A stretch of 64,000 bases of DNA from Acanthosoma haemorrhoidale (GCA_930367205.1 OV884015.1:106394509-106458508); one strand, 5' to 3'; positions 33,001 to 44,846 are shown, counted from the stretch's first letter. Translations and numbers: made by a program. The notes: a model not told the origin generated them from the sequence alone.

Positions 33001-34418
33001 TCAAATTTCACGCACGCTGTTCTATTATAAAAATAATTATTTAAAACTATTTGGTACTTATATTGGTATTTACTATGTTTTGTACGTAAGATAAAAACTT
33101 ATTTCAAAGAAAATTCAGGTAAGCAAAGCTACCTAGGCTAGTAAAGTAAAGAATAATTGGTAGCGTGGTGTGGTGGAAGGACCCCAAAAGTGTTTCGGAT
33201 TGGACCTTGGGGAAAAATATGTGTTCACTCCAAGTATTTTTCTTCTATGTTTTCCATTTTTTCTGTTTTGGACCTGCGGATGACGATTAGTACCATCAAT
33301 CCGTTTCAGATCGGTTACCAACCGTGAAAGGAAAAAGTGGGAAAAGAGGGAACAGCGGCCTGGATCTTTAAGAGTCGAAGGGAAAAGCAATTAAGGTGTC
33401 CGATCGAGTTCTACCGTCAGGCTTCTTAGAGCTCCTGTTCTTGTCATTCATCATGAGCTGCTACTTACTAAATTCCTTCTCTTTCTTTCTATCACGCTTC
33501 AAGGTTCAAGGTTCATCGAGTGAACTTTTAACAAAGGTAATGGAAGAAAACTTTGAAATAGAGAAATATAAAGCTCTGAGAACACGCAAATACCATTTAT
33601 CGCAAATCTTCAACGGAAACCGTCGCTAGGCAACCATAACCGAAATGGTGAACTTAAAAAAATATGAAGAACTCTTTCAAATAAATTTTCAAAAGTTAAG
33701 AATGTTCCTAATTTATATCATCATCTTACATCATTTTTCAAAGATTTATTTATTCAGTTTTTAATGGTATACTTAATTTTACAATTATGACAAATGTATA
33801 GTCATACGATGTATCTGTTGTTATCTGTAATTGGATTTTAGATTGTAGCTCTGGGAATTTAGAGCTAAAATTAAGGAAATATATAATTTGATTGAGGTAA
33901 ACAAAACATTTCTTATTTTATCTCTCGAAATGTCCTTAAAAATATTTCAGCTGATACTTGGCTGAGTGTTGGTGGAATGTAGCTTTGATCTGGCTACTGG
34001 CTGATAATTAATAGAGTGGCTACCATTCGTTGGATTTAAGCCGAGACCTGGCGCTAATTGTACACAGAGCACAGCTCAGTTGACACAGTTCACGCCTCAA
34101 CGGTAGTTATTGATGGCATAAGCTGTACCGTACTCACAAAGATAGGAATCCGATTCGGATTCCTGTGACACTAAACAGGTTGTTCGATCTGCTATTGTAG
34201 GCATGCTCAAAACGGTTACAATGACGGAACACAGTCACAATATCGGGATCGATTGTACATTCGTAACTGCTTGCCGTAAGTATTAGCGTTAAATGTACAT
34301 AATTCCTGCAGGCCAAATCTGGGAAAGAAAGTTCTTCACCCGGTCATCAAACCTTCTGCGCATTTCTGTCAAGCTTGATGAGTAATTTATTATTTTTGAC
34401 CGGAACAGAGAAATTTAC
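33001..34418. other. Unassigned region
   Basis: Moderately GC DNA at 33160-33420 and 33960-34320, without a convincing frame or family match. A 21-base palindrome, AGGAATCCGA-T-TCGGATTCCT, lies at 34144-34164. Confidence 0.4.
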
Positions 34419-35620
34419 TGTTGGGGGTTCCCACCACAAGAGGTCTGACCCAGCCACTGCCCGGTGGGCGTCAGAAAGAGATACGAATAAACCTGTAGTC
34501 TTTGACCTTTGCTAGCAGCTTTGTCGGCGGGCAGCTTTATTCGTATTTGTTACTTGATCTTAGAAGGTGTGCACTATGTTCAGGAAAAGAGGTACAGAGT
34601 AGGTGTTATAGGTAGTTTGCGTGGTCTTGGAATTACCACTAGTATCTGAGGGTAGGCCAAAATCGTCTCGGTATCCCAAAGGCGAGTGTTACCGGAAAGA
34701 GGATGACTGAACCACTTTGGGAGACGCTACTAGGTAAATTTGTAGGGCTCCAGAGATCGTCGTATCCATGCAAGGGATCCCTTTCTGGGATGTGCCAGTT
34801 TTAGCGAGACGAAGCCAGAGAATCCCACTAGGAAGGTGTGGGGCGTGACAACGCCGGACTAAAACATAGCAAGGGAAAATGTCAATAAAATCCTTTCCGT
34901 TGCTTTGACGAAACCGTTAACGCGTCATGATTGATTGTTGTCTCAATGTCCGTCATTGCACTTCAAACCCTTCCATCCTTAGAGTTTTGAGCAATCAACA
35001 CGATAGTCTCAAATTTCATACATAGAATATATATTTCAATCATCCTATTTCAATCATATATATTCCTATCAGTTCAAGACCGTATTAAATAAAAATTTTA
35101 CTTGAAATAAATACTACTTTGGGAGACGCTACTAGGTAAATTTGTAGGGCTCCAGAGATCTTCGTATCCATGCAAGGGATCCCTTTCTGGGATGTGCCAG
35201 TTTTAGCGAGACGAAGCCAGAGAATCCCACTAGGAAGGTGTGGGGCCTGACAACGCCGGACTAAAACATAGCAAGGGTAGGAAAGAGAGGTGCAGGTGTA
35301 ATTAAATAAGAAAGCCATGGTTCGAGCAGAGCAGCAAGCACCAGTGCAGAGAGAGAGAGAGAGAGCACTTCAATTTCAAAGAGTAAAAAGATGTCACCTC
35401 AAGTTTCTGGTCGTTCCTGCCTACAGCGAATGAGAGATCTGTTTATTTCGTCCTATCATATGATCGTTCATTTTGTACAATCAGGGGCTACTGCGCCCGC
35501 ATTCCTAGTGAGCTCTTGATGTGTCGGGATCGTATCATTTATTGATAAAATATAATCAAAGGTGGCCTGGTGTTTTCTGGTCCGAGAAGTCAAGCTGTTG
35601 TTCTTGTGTCAGTGTGTTGA
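34419..35620 (-). repeat. LTR family S, copy 2, rearranged
   Basis: Begins TGTTGGGGGT at 34419 and shares with the other S copies CTTAGAAGGTGTGC, GGTCTTGGAATKACCAC, TTTTAGCGAGACGAAG, CCACTAGGAAGGTGTGGGG and the leader ORF (minus strand, 35318 to 35085). The far end (TTTTCTGGTCCGAGAAG near 35575) matches the end of copy S3, but no clean target duplication was found. The interior holds a 162-bp direct repeat around a family H segment. Confidence 0.72.
34714..35277. repeat. 162-bp direct repeat flanking family H
   Basis: 34714-34875 and 35116-35277 are direct repeats with only two mismatches, enclosing 240 bp (34876-35115) of a different repeat (family H) also found at 39108-39300. Either a segmental duplication inside the LTR or an unusually long target duplication. 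Confidence 0.9.
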
Positions 35621-36598
35621 GATTTCCAGATAGTTTGTCTGGACTTGTTTCCATAACCCTGAATACTTCGGATTCAAATCTCTATATTATCAATGTCCAA
35701 CAATTTTTCTATGTCCGTTGATTCCACTTGTTCCATATGTCCAATTTTGTTTTCTTCAAATCAATTAATCGGGTGGAGGTCGATCTTTTGCTTAATGTAA
35801 GTCCGATATAATGTCAATTGCGAATTTTACCGGAAGACAGATTGCGAATGTTATTTACAGTGACTTTGTTGTGTTGATATAAATTGCCGTTGTGTATGGA
35901 AAGAGTAGTCGCATCGTCTTCATTCATTTGAATGATTATATTTAGGTATATGCAAGTTTTATATAATACAAAATAAATGTTAAATTTATCATTGTAAATC
36001 AAGATTTAACAAGTATTGAAGAAGATAAATTGCCACTAACACTAGACGGTGCTGCCGAAAAGATTTCGAGTATTTTTCTTTTTTCCCGATTGCAGCTTAG
36101 CTACTCACAGATAGCTGAATAAGAGAGTTAGAAGAAAGTTTATCCTATGCCTAGAATAGGCAAGTAGAAAGCTTCATCGAAGATCGAATTACCCCAACTT
36201 GTCTATCTTGGAAAATAGGCACCTCCTTAGACCCATTTGAAAACAAGAGTACCTAAAAGTGGTGATTGGAGAGGGGAGAAAATAAATAAGATTAGTTGAT
36301 ACGTTTGGAAAACATTTAATGGAGTTGTTTTGGTTATGTCTTGATCGTTTTTAGTTTGAATCTTGTCTCGAACTTCTTGGCAATAATAATAAATATAGGT
36401 ATATTTATACCCACAGTTCATAAGTTATGATTGATATAATTTATTATTGTGATCAATTAGTCTCAGAAATATGTGTAGAAGAGCAGATGTGTCCTTGCAA
36501 TATGTTACTTTTATTTTGTGGAACGCTTTATGTCTTTAGTTGAATTTTCGAAGTATTACGTCTATTAGTCGATGTAGAGTGTGTCTTTAATAGATTTT
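35621..36598. other. Unassigned AT-rich sequence
   Basis: No gene; short unrecognised open stretches only. Confidence 0.45.
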
Positions 36599-36902
36599 AT
36601 AGCAGGACACGAGGCCACTGCCGTTCTAGTCTCCAAGGAGGATTATAGGGATGAGTGGTGCAGTGCAATGACTGTGCTAGGGGATTAGGGTGGTTGGATA
36701 GGTTACTATGGAATTTGACGAATTTGGAAGGGATACGTTCAAGAATGTAATGTATATTAAGATCGTTATGAAGGGTTTTGTTGCTGACGTAATAAGGGGA
36801 ATTCGCTTGAAGGATTGGATACGCTTGATGTTCGACTTTTTTGCTTTCCCCCATAGTTCTATTCCGTATGTCCAGATTGGCTTAAGTATAACTTTGTAGA
36901 TT
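36599..36902 (-). mobile_element. LINE family A ORF2 end, copy 9
   Basis: A minus-strand piece holding the ORF2 C-terminal coding part (LHNDLNIHYILERIPSKF and related) and the start of the 3' UTR. Unlike the others it lacks the 3' tail. Confidence 0.85.
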
Positions 36903-37818
36903 AGTAATTATGTCCTTTGAAGTAGATTGTACAGTTGTCCAAAGCGTCTGTATTTAATAGATTAAACAAAATTTTATATTGAAAGCAGTTAAATTAGGAG
37001 TCACGATGGGATGTGTCATCATAATTTAAATAAATAAAATGAATATATTTTCTGTTATATAATATTATAAAAATACAATGGCATTTAAAGGGGAAGAACC
37101 ATAGGAGTTGTAGAGTCAAACAAGCCAAGTGTGCACAATTAGAGAATCGATGGAGAAGGAAGACTCGTGATATGATTGGTTAACAGTCGCATATTTATCG
37201 ATTATCACCGCATTTCTGACAGGTAAGGAAGAAAAAACTAGTGAAAAATTAAACGATGAACCAACCCGACAGTTTTAATTTGTCTTTCTGCACTGTGATA
37301 TAAAGTCAATCTTAAATTTGAGGTCTCTGATCTACATTGTTAACCGAAGGTGAACCCATCACCTAGTCTTGTATATATCTATTTTGACCTTTTAACTTCA
37401 AATAGAAAAATTGTTATTGTAATCCTACCCTCCTTTGAATGCATCTGCGTATGCAGTAAGAGGAGAAATGTGTAAATCAAAAAATTTGTAAATTGTAAAA
37501 ATGTTGATAAATATAAGGTTTTTTTGGGGGGGAAAAAAAGACCTCTGCATTCCGAACAAAACGAGAACCCAATATTAAATTGACCCCAACACCCTTCCCG
37601 CATCGATGGCCACAGACTGTTGGGGAAAATTAGATTATGATTTAGCTTAAGATTTTATTGTTAGATATAAGCTAGTTTTACGTTTATGATAAATAATTAA
37701 TAATTAAAGTATAAATGATATATTAATTATTTGTCGTATATAAACGCGATTGATGAGGCATTGGGAATTGAACTTATTCGCAGAGCGGAGGAGAAAGTAA
37801 GCAGTTATTATTTAGAGT
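36903..37818. other. Unassigned; includes a diverged family D-like segment
   Basis: At about 37310-37700 there is sequence loosely like family D (GGTGAACCCATCACC, CATCGATGGCCACAGACTG). No gene. Confidence 0.4.
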
Positions 37819-37977
37819 GAATGAGGCATACAGTGAATGATGCATACAGTGAATGAGGCATACAGTGAATGATGCATACAGTGAATGATGCATACAGTGA
37901 ATGAGGCATACAGTGAATGAGGCATACAGTGAATGAGGCATACAGTGAATGAGGCATACAGTGAATGACCTATCAGT
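37819..37977. repeat. 16-bp minisatellite
   Basis: Nine full units of GAATGAKGCATACAGT plus one degenerate unit. Units 2, 4 and 5 carry T, the others G, at the variable position, suggesting expansion of higher-order pairs followed by local duplication. Confidence 0.95.
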
Positions 37978-39107
37978 AACAGTTAAGTGCGGTGGCCATA
38001 ATAAATGTCAAATAAATAAAGTCCCTTATCGTTCTTATACATAAAAAATAGTTCAATTGCCATCAGTGATTTAGAAGAATCTTAAATTCTACACCCTATT
38101 TTTTCTTAAATTTTTAGAATTTAATAAAGACCATTGATCAGTACTGAGATAGTACGGAAACGACACTCATGCTAAGATCAAGCACACTTGTGGTCCGCTG
38201 TGTGGACATAATGTTATCCCAATCGACTCACCTTCGTTATTGCAGCAGCGAGGAATTGGTGATTGAAGATTCAGAAGGTTACGAATCGTGGTACTTGCCT
38301 TATCCATTTTGCTTTACTAACTGATATTTATTATATACACTCGTGAAGAAATATGCGACAACTTACAGGATCTATAAAAGGCGGAGATTGTGATTACATC
38401 CACTGTTATATATTTGCCAAGCCCCAAGTCCTCGTAATTACCTCAAACATCATTGACAAACCTAACTTATTCTTCTGCTTTATATTCTACTTTCAATAAA
38501 AATATTTGTCTAAATGATTGTTAAGCCTCAAGGTGAATAGTCAATCTTTTTTCATCCTGGTCAGACATAGGTTTTCAATGATTTGTACACCGAACTAATC
38601 TGAAATGTTGAAAGTGTATATTGTTAAATATTCCCTAAAAATGATGTGGACAAAACGTTAAAAAAAAAATTACAAACATCTACAAACAAAACAGAGTTTC
38701 TGCGACTTTTAATTATCGTTTGCCAGCTTTTTCAGCTTCAGGACGTATTTCCCAGCTTTTTGATGGTTTCGTTTTGGTTTTTATTTTTAAAACCAGAAAC
38801 TCTCGTGTTTTCAACAGTGTGTATATCTCTCTGTTTTGATGTTAGCGAGACCCCTGTTTAAGCTGGAGAGACCAAATTTTGTATAGAGGTATTTTATTAT
38901 ATTAAAAATACATCTATAATATATACTTAAGTGAAACTAACTTTGTGCCTTTAAACTATAATTACGAAAACTCTGTTCAAGGCATGATATTTTTTTGATA
39001 CTTCGATTTCTGACCCAATGATGCTTAAAAAAAACTACCCATATACATTTCGCTGTATCAAATTTAATAAACTGATATCCTGATGTCAATATTGCGATGA
39101 GTAATAG
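37978..39107. other. Unassigned AT-rich sequence
   Basis: No gene; the open stretch at 38646-38861 has no recognisable domain. Confidence 0.45.
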
Positions 39108-39300
39108 AAAATGTCAATAAAATCCTTTTCGTTGCTTTGACGAAACACGTCATGATTGATTGCTGTCTCAATGTCCGTCATTGCACTTCAAACCCTTCCA
39201 TCCTAAGAGTTTTGCGCAATAAACACTATAGTCTCAAATTTCATACATAGAATATATATTTTTCAAGACCTTAATAAATAAAAATGTTATTTTAAATAAA
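39108..39300. repeat. Repeat family H, copy 2
   Basis: Matches 34876-35115: AAAATGTCAATAAAATCC at the start, TTGTCTCAATGTCCGTCATT in the body, AAATAAATACTA at the end. Unclassified short interspersed repeat. Confidence 0.8.
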
Positions 39301-39467
39301 TACTACTCGGATTTTCCTTATTTATAAATAACATGTGTCATTCCGGACGAATTGAGCGATCTTTTAAATTATAATACGTAAGTTTTATTAATTATCACTG
39401 CTATTTTACTATCTTTGCTATCACTTATTTATTTTCCTGGAACGTTTTTTTTATTTTAGTAACTAAA

Positions 39468-40250
39468 GAGTGTCCTAGAATTAACGTAAGATTTGAATTT
39501 CCCACCATTTGTGCAGTAGAGTGCTGGCAACTCTAACAAAAAAACGATTTGACAGCTGGCAGTTTAGGGTTAGTAAAAATGGAGCGTTACACGATAGAAA
39601 AACGCCTCTTTATTGTTGAACATAATCTCAAAAATAATGAAATTTTGGCGGCCGCAGTTAAAAATTTCATACAAAATATGGCCGGAATAGTGTTTTGACT
39701 TCATCAACTGTGAAGAGATTAATTGAAAAAATTAGAGCGACTGGATCAGTTGGAGACACTAAACACACTGGTCGTCTATAAACAAACCATTCAAATGTCA
39801 ATGCCAAAGCAGTGCGTGAGAGTGTTGTTGAAAATCCAGGAACATCAATTTGGCGTCGTAAACACAGTTCTTTGTGCCAAAATTGGATGATATTGATGTG
39901 GCCAATATGTGGTTTCAACAAGATGGTGCCACATGTCATACAGCCCATGAAACAATGCAAATATTGCATGAGAAATTTCCAGGTCGTGTACTCTCTCGTT
40001 TTGGTGATCAGAATTGGCCCCCTAGATCGTGTGATTTAACACCTTTAGATTTGTTTGTATGGGGTTATTTGAAGTCAAAGGTGTATGTCAACAAGCCCAG
40101 CTCCAAAAGAGTGCGTATGTGCCAGCAAAGTCCGATGTGTTATTCCATAAATAACCCTATCCTATTTACTTTATAATTCAATACAAAAAGAACAACAAAA
40201 ACACTAAAAACTGCGTTTGCTATTTAAATCAAATCTTGCGTTAGTTCTGG
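39468..40250 (+). mobile_element. DD41D (rosa-like) mariner, copy 2, nearly complete ends
   Basis: A 783-bp internally deleted mariner. The left terminal repeat (GAGTGTCCTAGAATTAACG) pairs with the right end (TTGCGTTAGTTCTGG). Transposase start ATG at 39579 (MERYTIEKRLFIVEH), a frameshift within the HTH region, then the same internal deletion as copy 1, then WFQQDGATCHTAHET and LTPLDLFVWGYLKSK with 41 residues between the aspartates, then a C-terminal deletion. Non-autonomous. Confidence 0.85.
39579..40155 (+). pseudogene. DD41D mariner transposase pseudogene
   Basis: Begins at an ATG with a typical N-terminus; an early frameshift (TGA after MAGIVF) moves the HTH region to another frame. The first catalytic Asp block is deleted, the second and third remain, and about 40 C-terminal residues are missing relative to copy 1. 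The remaining length is about half that of a full transposase. Confidence 0.8.
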
Positions 40251-41470
40251 TAGCCTTTATAAATATTCTTCTATACCTGTCTGAAAGTATACTATCGGGC
40301 CCTAGAATGAACGCTATTTCTCCACTCGGTTAAAAGCAAGCGCATGGAAGCGATCCGGGCATTAGCGCTGTTTGAGGCTAACAGCATTATTTGATGCCTG
40401 CGTGAGGCCCTGTTTGCCGTTTTCCCTCCTGTCCCACTGATCAAAGGCTCCCATCAAAAGGCATCACACCGCTCCTCTCTGCTCTGCCTGCTAAACATCA
40501 GCCTCTTGTCATAATATATGTTTCTCTACTGCCGTATTAGCTACGGTGGTTTGTCTTGTGTGTTATCTGATTGTTTAAGATGCGAAATTTTAATGCACGA
40601 CTCAAAATTATTCTCGAATGACGAACAATGAATGATAAGAGTACAAAAACGGTATTACCGCAGAAATAAATAAATGAGAATTTTACTGGTGATACGGCCC
40701 CAATATTGTTCATAATTATTAGCAATTAGCAGCCAAAGAAAAATTGTAGTATACAAGTTAAATTTATATTTTCAGTTCGCTCGAATTGTTTCCTTTTTGG
40801 CTATGGCACCTTTTCTATTCGACTCAATACATCGAAAAATGCTAAGTTTGATAGAATAGAAAACAATGTTGTTTTCTTTTAACGAAAACCATGCACAGAT
40901 GATTAATAGATCAATTATTTGACTTTAAAATAAATATTTACAGCTTACAGTTGCATCAGAGGGGGGGCAAATAGATTTAAATATTTCATCAGGCCGTCTG
41001 TCCATTATCAGGGCCTGAACCCAGATCTAATGGATACCGTTGAAAGGCCCAAACACAGTATTGTTAATTCTGTTTACAATTGCTCATTACACAGTTCTCT
41101 CAGGGGTCGTTTGAAGTCACGTAGTGTTTGTTCGCTGGGTCGTGATGTGCTCTGCAATTCGCACTCTCGCAGGTAACATCAAAGCCCAATACGGGAACAC
41201 GAGTCTTAAATCAGATGTGTTCATTCAACTTTGAATATATTGACTAAACATCATAGTTAATCTGTTGCGTTTTTATAAACGAAGAAGAGTGAAAAAATGG
41301 CTAACAGATAATTTTGGGTATACGGGTTGGCATTTTCCATACAAGGCCAGAGCGTCTGTGGCTCTCTAACCCTCTCTCCGTTGATCGCCAAAAGGCGAAA
41401 TGGTAGGATAGAGCCACTGGGAGAACCTTACACTCCCCGTATTTGTTACCATAGGCTCCTGATGACGAAT
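40251..41470. other. Repeat-free region with GC-richer islands
   Basis: No repeats at 40290-40520 and 40960-41190; both are GC-richer than their flanks and have no long frame. The first contains homeodomain-like TAAT/ATTA words and AGCGCTGTTTGAGG. Candidate intronic regulatory DNA, by inference only. Confidence 0.3.
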
Positions 41471-41479
41471 GTGTAGTGT

Positions 41480-41610
41480 ATTAATGTTTTATTGTAAATA
41501 TTGTTGTTAGACATTGTAAATATATTATGAGTTCAAGCAAGAAAACACAATGACTATCACTGAATAAGCAAACTGTAACTTTCGTTATAAAGGAATATAA
41601 ACTGCCCTAC
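41480..41610 (+). mobile_element. Diverged LINE tail related to family A
   Basis: Similar order of tail motifs (TGTAAATATTGTTGT, TGTAAATATATTATGAGT, GCAAACTGTAACTTTCG, ATAAAGG) to family A, with much lower identity. Probably an older relative. Confidence 0.5.
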
Positions 41611-41935
41611 GAAAAAAAACAAAAAAACGACGCACTTAAAACAGTTCAAATATTTTCTCCTAATAGAATCATGTCGGGTTTTAATTATTTTTTACGTTTT
41701 CAGTGAAAAGGGGCTATGTATGTGATGTACACCCCACTAATTATTCAAACAATCCATTTTTTTAAAAATTAAAGAAATATATATTTTGACTTCTTGTACA
41801 ATTGATCTTTAAAAATTTAGCAAACGGTTTGTTACTTTTTTTTTTAGTTTTAATTTAGAAAATAGTTATGACGGTCGAGTAACACGTGTTGTTGTTGTAG
41901 TGGAAGACAGTTGAAACCAAAGATATGGAGCCCGA

Positions 41936-42185
41936 GCATTGGCTTTACCTGAAACTATTGTTCGAAGGGAAATTACACTTTACCGTGAAACAGGTTTGTG
42001 CAATCGCAGATCTACGAGTGACCGAGCCAAGAGATGACCGCTTTATTGTACTACACACGCTTCGGAATCTGTTTTAAACTACTACTGAGACTGCTAAGCC
42101 TCTTTTTTCGACTCGAGGATTAGAAATATGTGCAGAAACTGTTAAAGGAACACTTGTTGAAGTAAATTTTAGAATTTTCAAATTG
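41936..42185 (+). pseudogene. Tc1-like transposase fragment
   Basis: Plus-strand remnant of the DNA-binding part of a Tc1-family transposase. ETIVRREITLYRETGLCNRR is followed, after a one-base frameshift and a stop, by PRDDRFIVLHTLRN and GLEICAETVKGTLVE, the order found in Tc1 transposases between the second HTH and the catalytic domain. No catalytic aspartates and no terminal repeats were found, so this is a small relic. Confidence 0.7.
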
Positions 42186-43234
42186 TTTTTTTACGTACAG
42201 ATTTCGTGAAAGAGTTAGTTGTTTCCCGGAACTATGGTTCCAGGTTCAAATCTGTAGATTAAAAGTAATTTTGTTTCAGGTCTTTAAATGAAAATGAAAA
42301 GTTTTGGTTAAAACGCCCCTCCTTTCAGCGATAACTGGGAGTGTATAAAGGGGTAAATAAATTATCAATAAATGGTTATTATTAATACTAAACATACCAA
42401 CACTTAATGCATACTTATTTCTACCATGATATAGTCAAATGGTATAGCCAATGAACTGTAATTAATTAGCAATTTTAAATTGATTCAAAATCAATGAAAT
42501 AATTAAATCTGAGAATTTTAAAACTCTATCGATCGGCTTTCAAAAAGATCGAAAACCCAAAATATCTATTCTTCCTTTCAAACCCCCAATAACGAAAAAC
42601 TCTTCACACTTACCTGGGGCTGGATAGCTTCTTTCTTGAGCGGTTCGGCTTCTTGGAGAAATATGAGGGATAGGAAAGGACAGAGAAAGTTCAGGATAAG
42701 CCCGAATCTACCTGATGGCCACGCCAAGAATCCAGAAACAGCAAACAATTCTTCCCCAGTGGTCGGCGATGAAAGGATCGTTTTACACATATGAAAAAAA
42801 CTCTGATAACAAGAAATGAAATTACCAACATCAACTATCGGTGAATTTGAAAATCAAAACTGGAAATATTTTCCTTGGCTCTGTCAAACACCACATTCGA
42901 TCGGAGTCCAGATCTAGCCTTTGCAAACTAATAAAACACAATGGCGAATTACTCCCAAAACTGTTTCTGACATCAATTGGCTCGCTAGAGCGCAGCACCT
43001 CCCAGAGCTATTTCCCCTACAGATAAATTAAACAATCTCGCGGTAATCTTCCCGCGTAAAAAGCCCGTCAAATGACCGAGCGTTATGATTCCTGATTTAA
43101 TGTCTGAAATATTGATTTCAGAAAGGAAATAAACAAAATAACTTTATTCTAATTAAACAAAATTGTATATTTTCGATTTCTATTACAAACACAAAGAATA
43201 AATTTTTTTAATTCTTTACTCATCGCATTAATAT
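42186..43234. other. Unassigned; possible small exon at 42614-42651
   Basis: A GC-richer patch at 42580-43040. On the minus strand a 38-base segment at 42614-42651 is bounded by a good donor (CAG|GTAAGTGTG) and an acceptor-like TTTCTCCAAG. It could be a short exon of the Beat gene or of a UTR; evidence is weak. The rest is AT-rich. Confidence 0.25.
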
Positions 43235-43712
43235 ATGCGTGAATATAAAATTGCAATAAATGCATCTAATTTCTCTTGAGATAAATTCCAATCGGTTCCT
43301 AACATCTCTCTTTGCTTCTTCTATTGTATTCTTATATGGTTCATAATACGGTAATCAATTATCAACGAAACGCTGTCCTAACTTTACCTTTCATAATATG
43401 GCGTTTCACATATCCTGGCCTACTTCTAGCCTAAAAATGACATGAAGTGGTCTTCTTCCAGGTATGCCACCTATTTGTATTTCTTTCCAAACAGATCCAT
43501 CTATTGCAGCATGCTGTTAATTTTTTTTTATCTCCTCTTTAGAACTTGAGAGTAATCTTATTCGAACACGACATATATTCAAAATAATTTCCTCTTCGTC
43601 ATCATTATCTGTGCATTCAAACTCATTATCATTTCCAACCGGTATATCTTCATTTTCAGAAAATTCATCTTCATCAATTTCCGAAAACTCTTCACCTTAT
43701 CTCTTCTAAGAA
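43235..43712 (-). pseudogene. piggyBac-like transposase N-terminal remnant
   Basis: Minus-strand relic of a piggyBac-superfamily transposase. An acidic N-terminal segment (EIDEDEFSENED, NDDEEEII) precedes DGSVWKEIQIGGIPGRRPLH, then KRHIMKG in another frame, then GTDWNLSQEKLDAFIAIL. This order and wording fit the region before the catalytic DDE domain in piggyBac-derived transposases. Several stops and frame changes; the catalytic part is absent and no TTAA-flanked ends were identified. Confidence 0.75.
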
Positions 43713-44148
43713 CTTGTACTGTCTTCATTGTTTCGACATTTTTCTGGGTAACGAATAATCTGGGTTAGTAAACCTATCAAAATAAAATATGAGCTACTTA
43801 CCAATAATTTTAGTTTCTGTTATCTTTTTTTACACTAAAATTTTACTTCCAATCTAAATTTTTTTTCTTTTTTTTTTTTGAATTTTTTTCACAGTTGAAC
43901 AAAGTAACTACGCAATTCATTTTTTGATTGAACTAACTATGCAACAGCCTTCATAGAAATGTGCAACTAACTGAATACAATACTTTGAATACGCATTTAC
44001 ATATTGATTTCTGGACCTAAAACCTTATAAAGCAATAATTTATTTCTAACGGTCAAATGAGCGGCTGTGGTAGATAACGGTATACGACAAGTATTACTCA
44101 AAATAAACAAAATACAAATAAAAAAAAAATAGAGAAAATTAAGTATTA
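43713..44148. other. Unassigned AT-rich sequence
   Basis: No gene; T run at 43869-43880. Confidence 0.45.
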
Positions 44149-44163
44149 TGTATATAATAAATA

Positions 44164-44846
44164 TAATATAGTATATAATAAAAAAGTTACACCTAAGCCA
44201 ATCTGGACATACGGAATAGAGCTATGGGGGACAGCAAAAAAGTCGAACATCAAGCGCATCCAATCCTTTCAATCAAAAGTCCTTAGAACAATAGTAAATG
44301 CCCCCTATTACGTCACCAACAAAACCCTTCATAATGATCTTAATATACCCTACATTCTTGAACTCATCCCTTCCAAATTCATAAAATTCCATAGTAACCT
44401 ATCCAACCACCCTAATCCCCTAGCACAGTCATTGCACTGCTCCACTCATCCCTATAATCCTCCCCGGAGACTGAAACGGCAGTGGCCTCGTGACCTACTA
44501 TAAATGCGCACAGTGGGAGTCCTGGCAATGGCCAGTTTCTCCAATCATGTCCTGAGCGTATGTGGCTCTCGCGCTCTTCGTCAGCCTCCGCTGGCTCGTA
44601 TCCGGTGACGTGGCTGGTGGGGAGCGTGGGGGACTTCCCGAGACTCCGCTTCCTCTTTCGCTTGCGAGGGAGGCAACAACCGTGTGGACTTGGGGGGCCC
44701 CTGGGCTGTTTGTAAATATTGTATAAATGTGCGAACGAATGATTTGTAAATATGGTATGAATGAAAACACTTATCTCAATTATTTATTGCCTATTAAGTA
44801 GGCAGATTGTAATTTCATCATAATAAAGTTGTTATTGAATTGAAAT
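44164..44846 (+). mobile_element. LINE family A, copy 10 with 15-bp target duplication
   Basis: A plus-strand insertion flanked by TGTATATAATAAATA (44149-44163 and 44847-44861). It includes the ORF2 C-terminal end in one frame (PIWTYGIELWGTAKKSNIKR, then LHNDLNIPYILELIPSKF), the complete 3' UTR and AATAAAGTTGTTATT. It is among the best copies for deriving the family consensus. Confidence 0.92.

Noticed and set aside
33396..33629. 77-codon frame with hydrophobic start
   Set aside because: Could look like a signal peptide, but no domain, no codon bias and no transcript context.
37819..37977. Regularly spaced repeats suggestive of CRISPR
   Set aside because: Units are directly contiguous with no spacers; it is a minisatellite in a eukaryotic genome.
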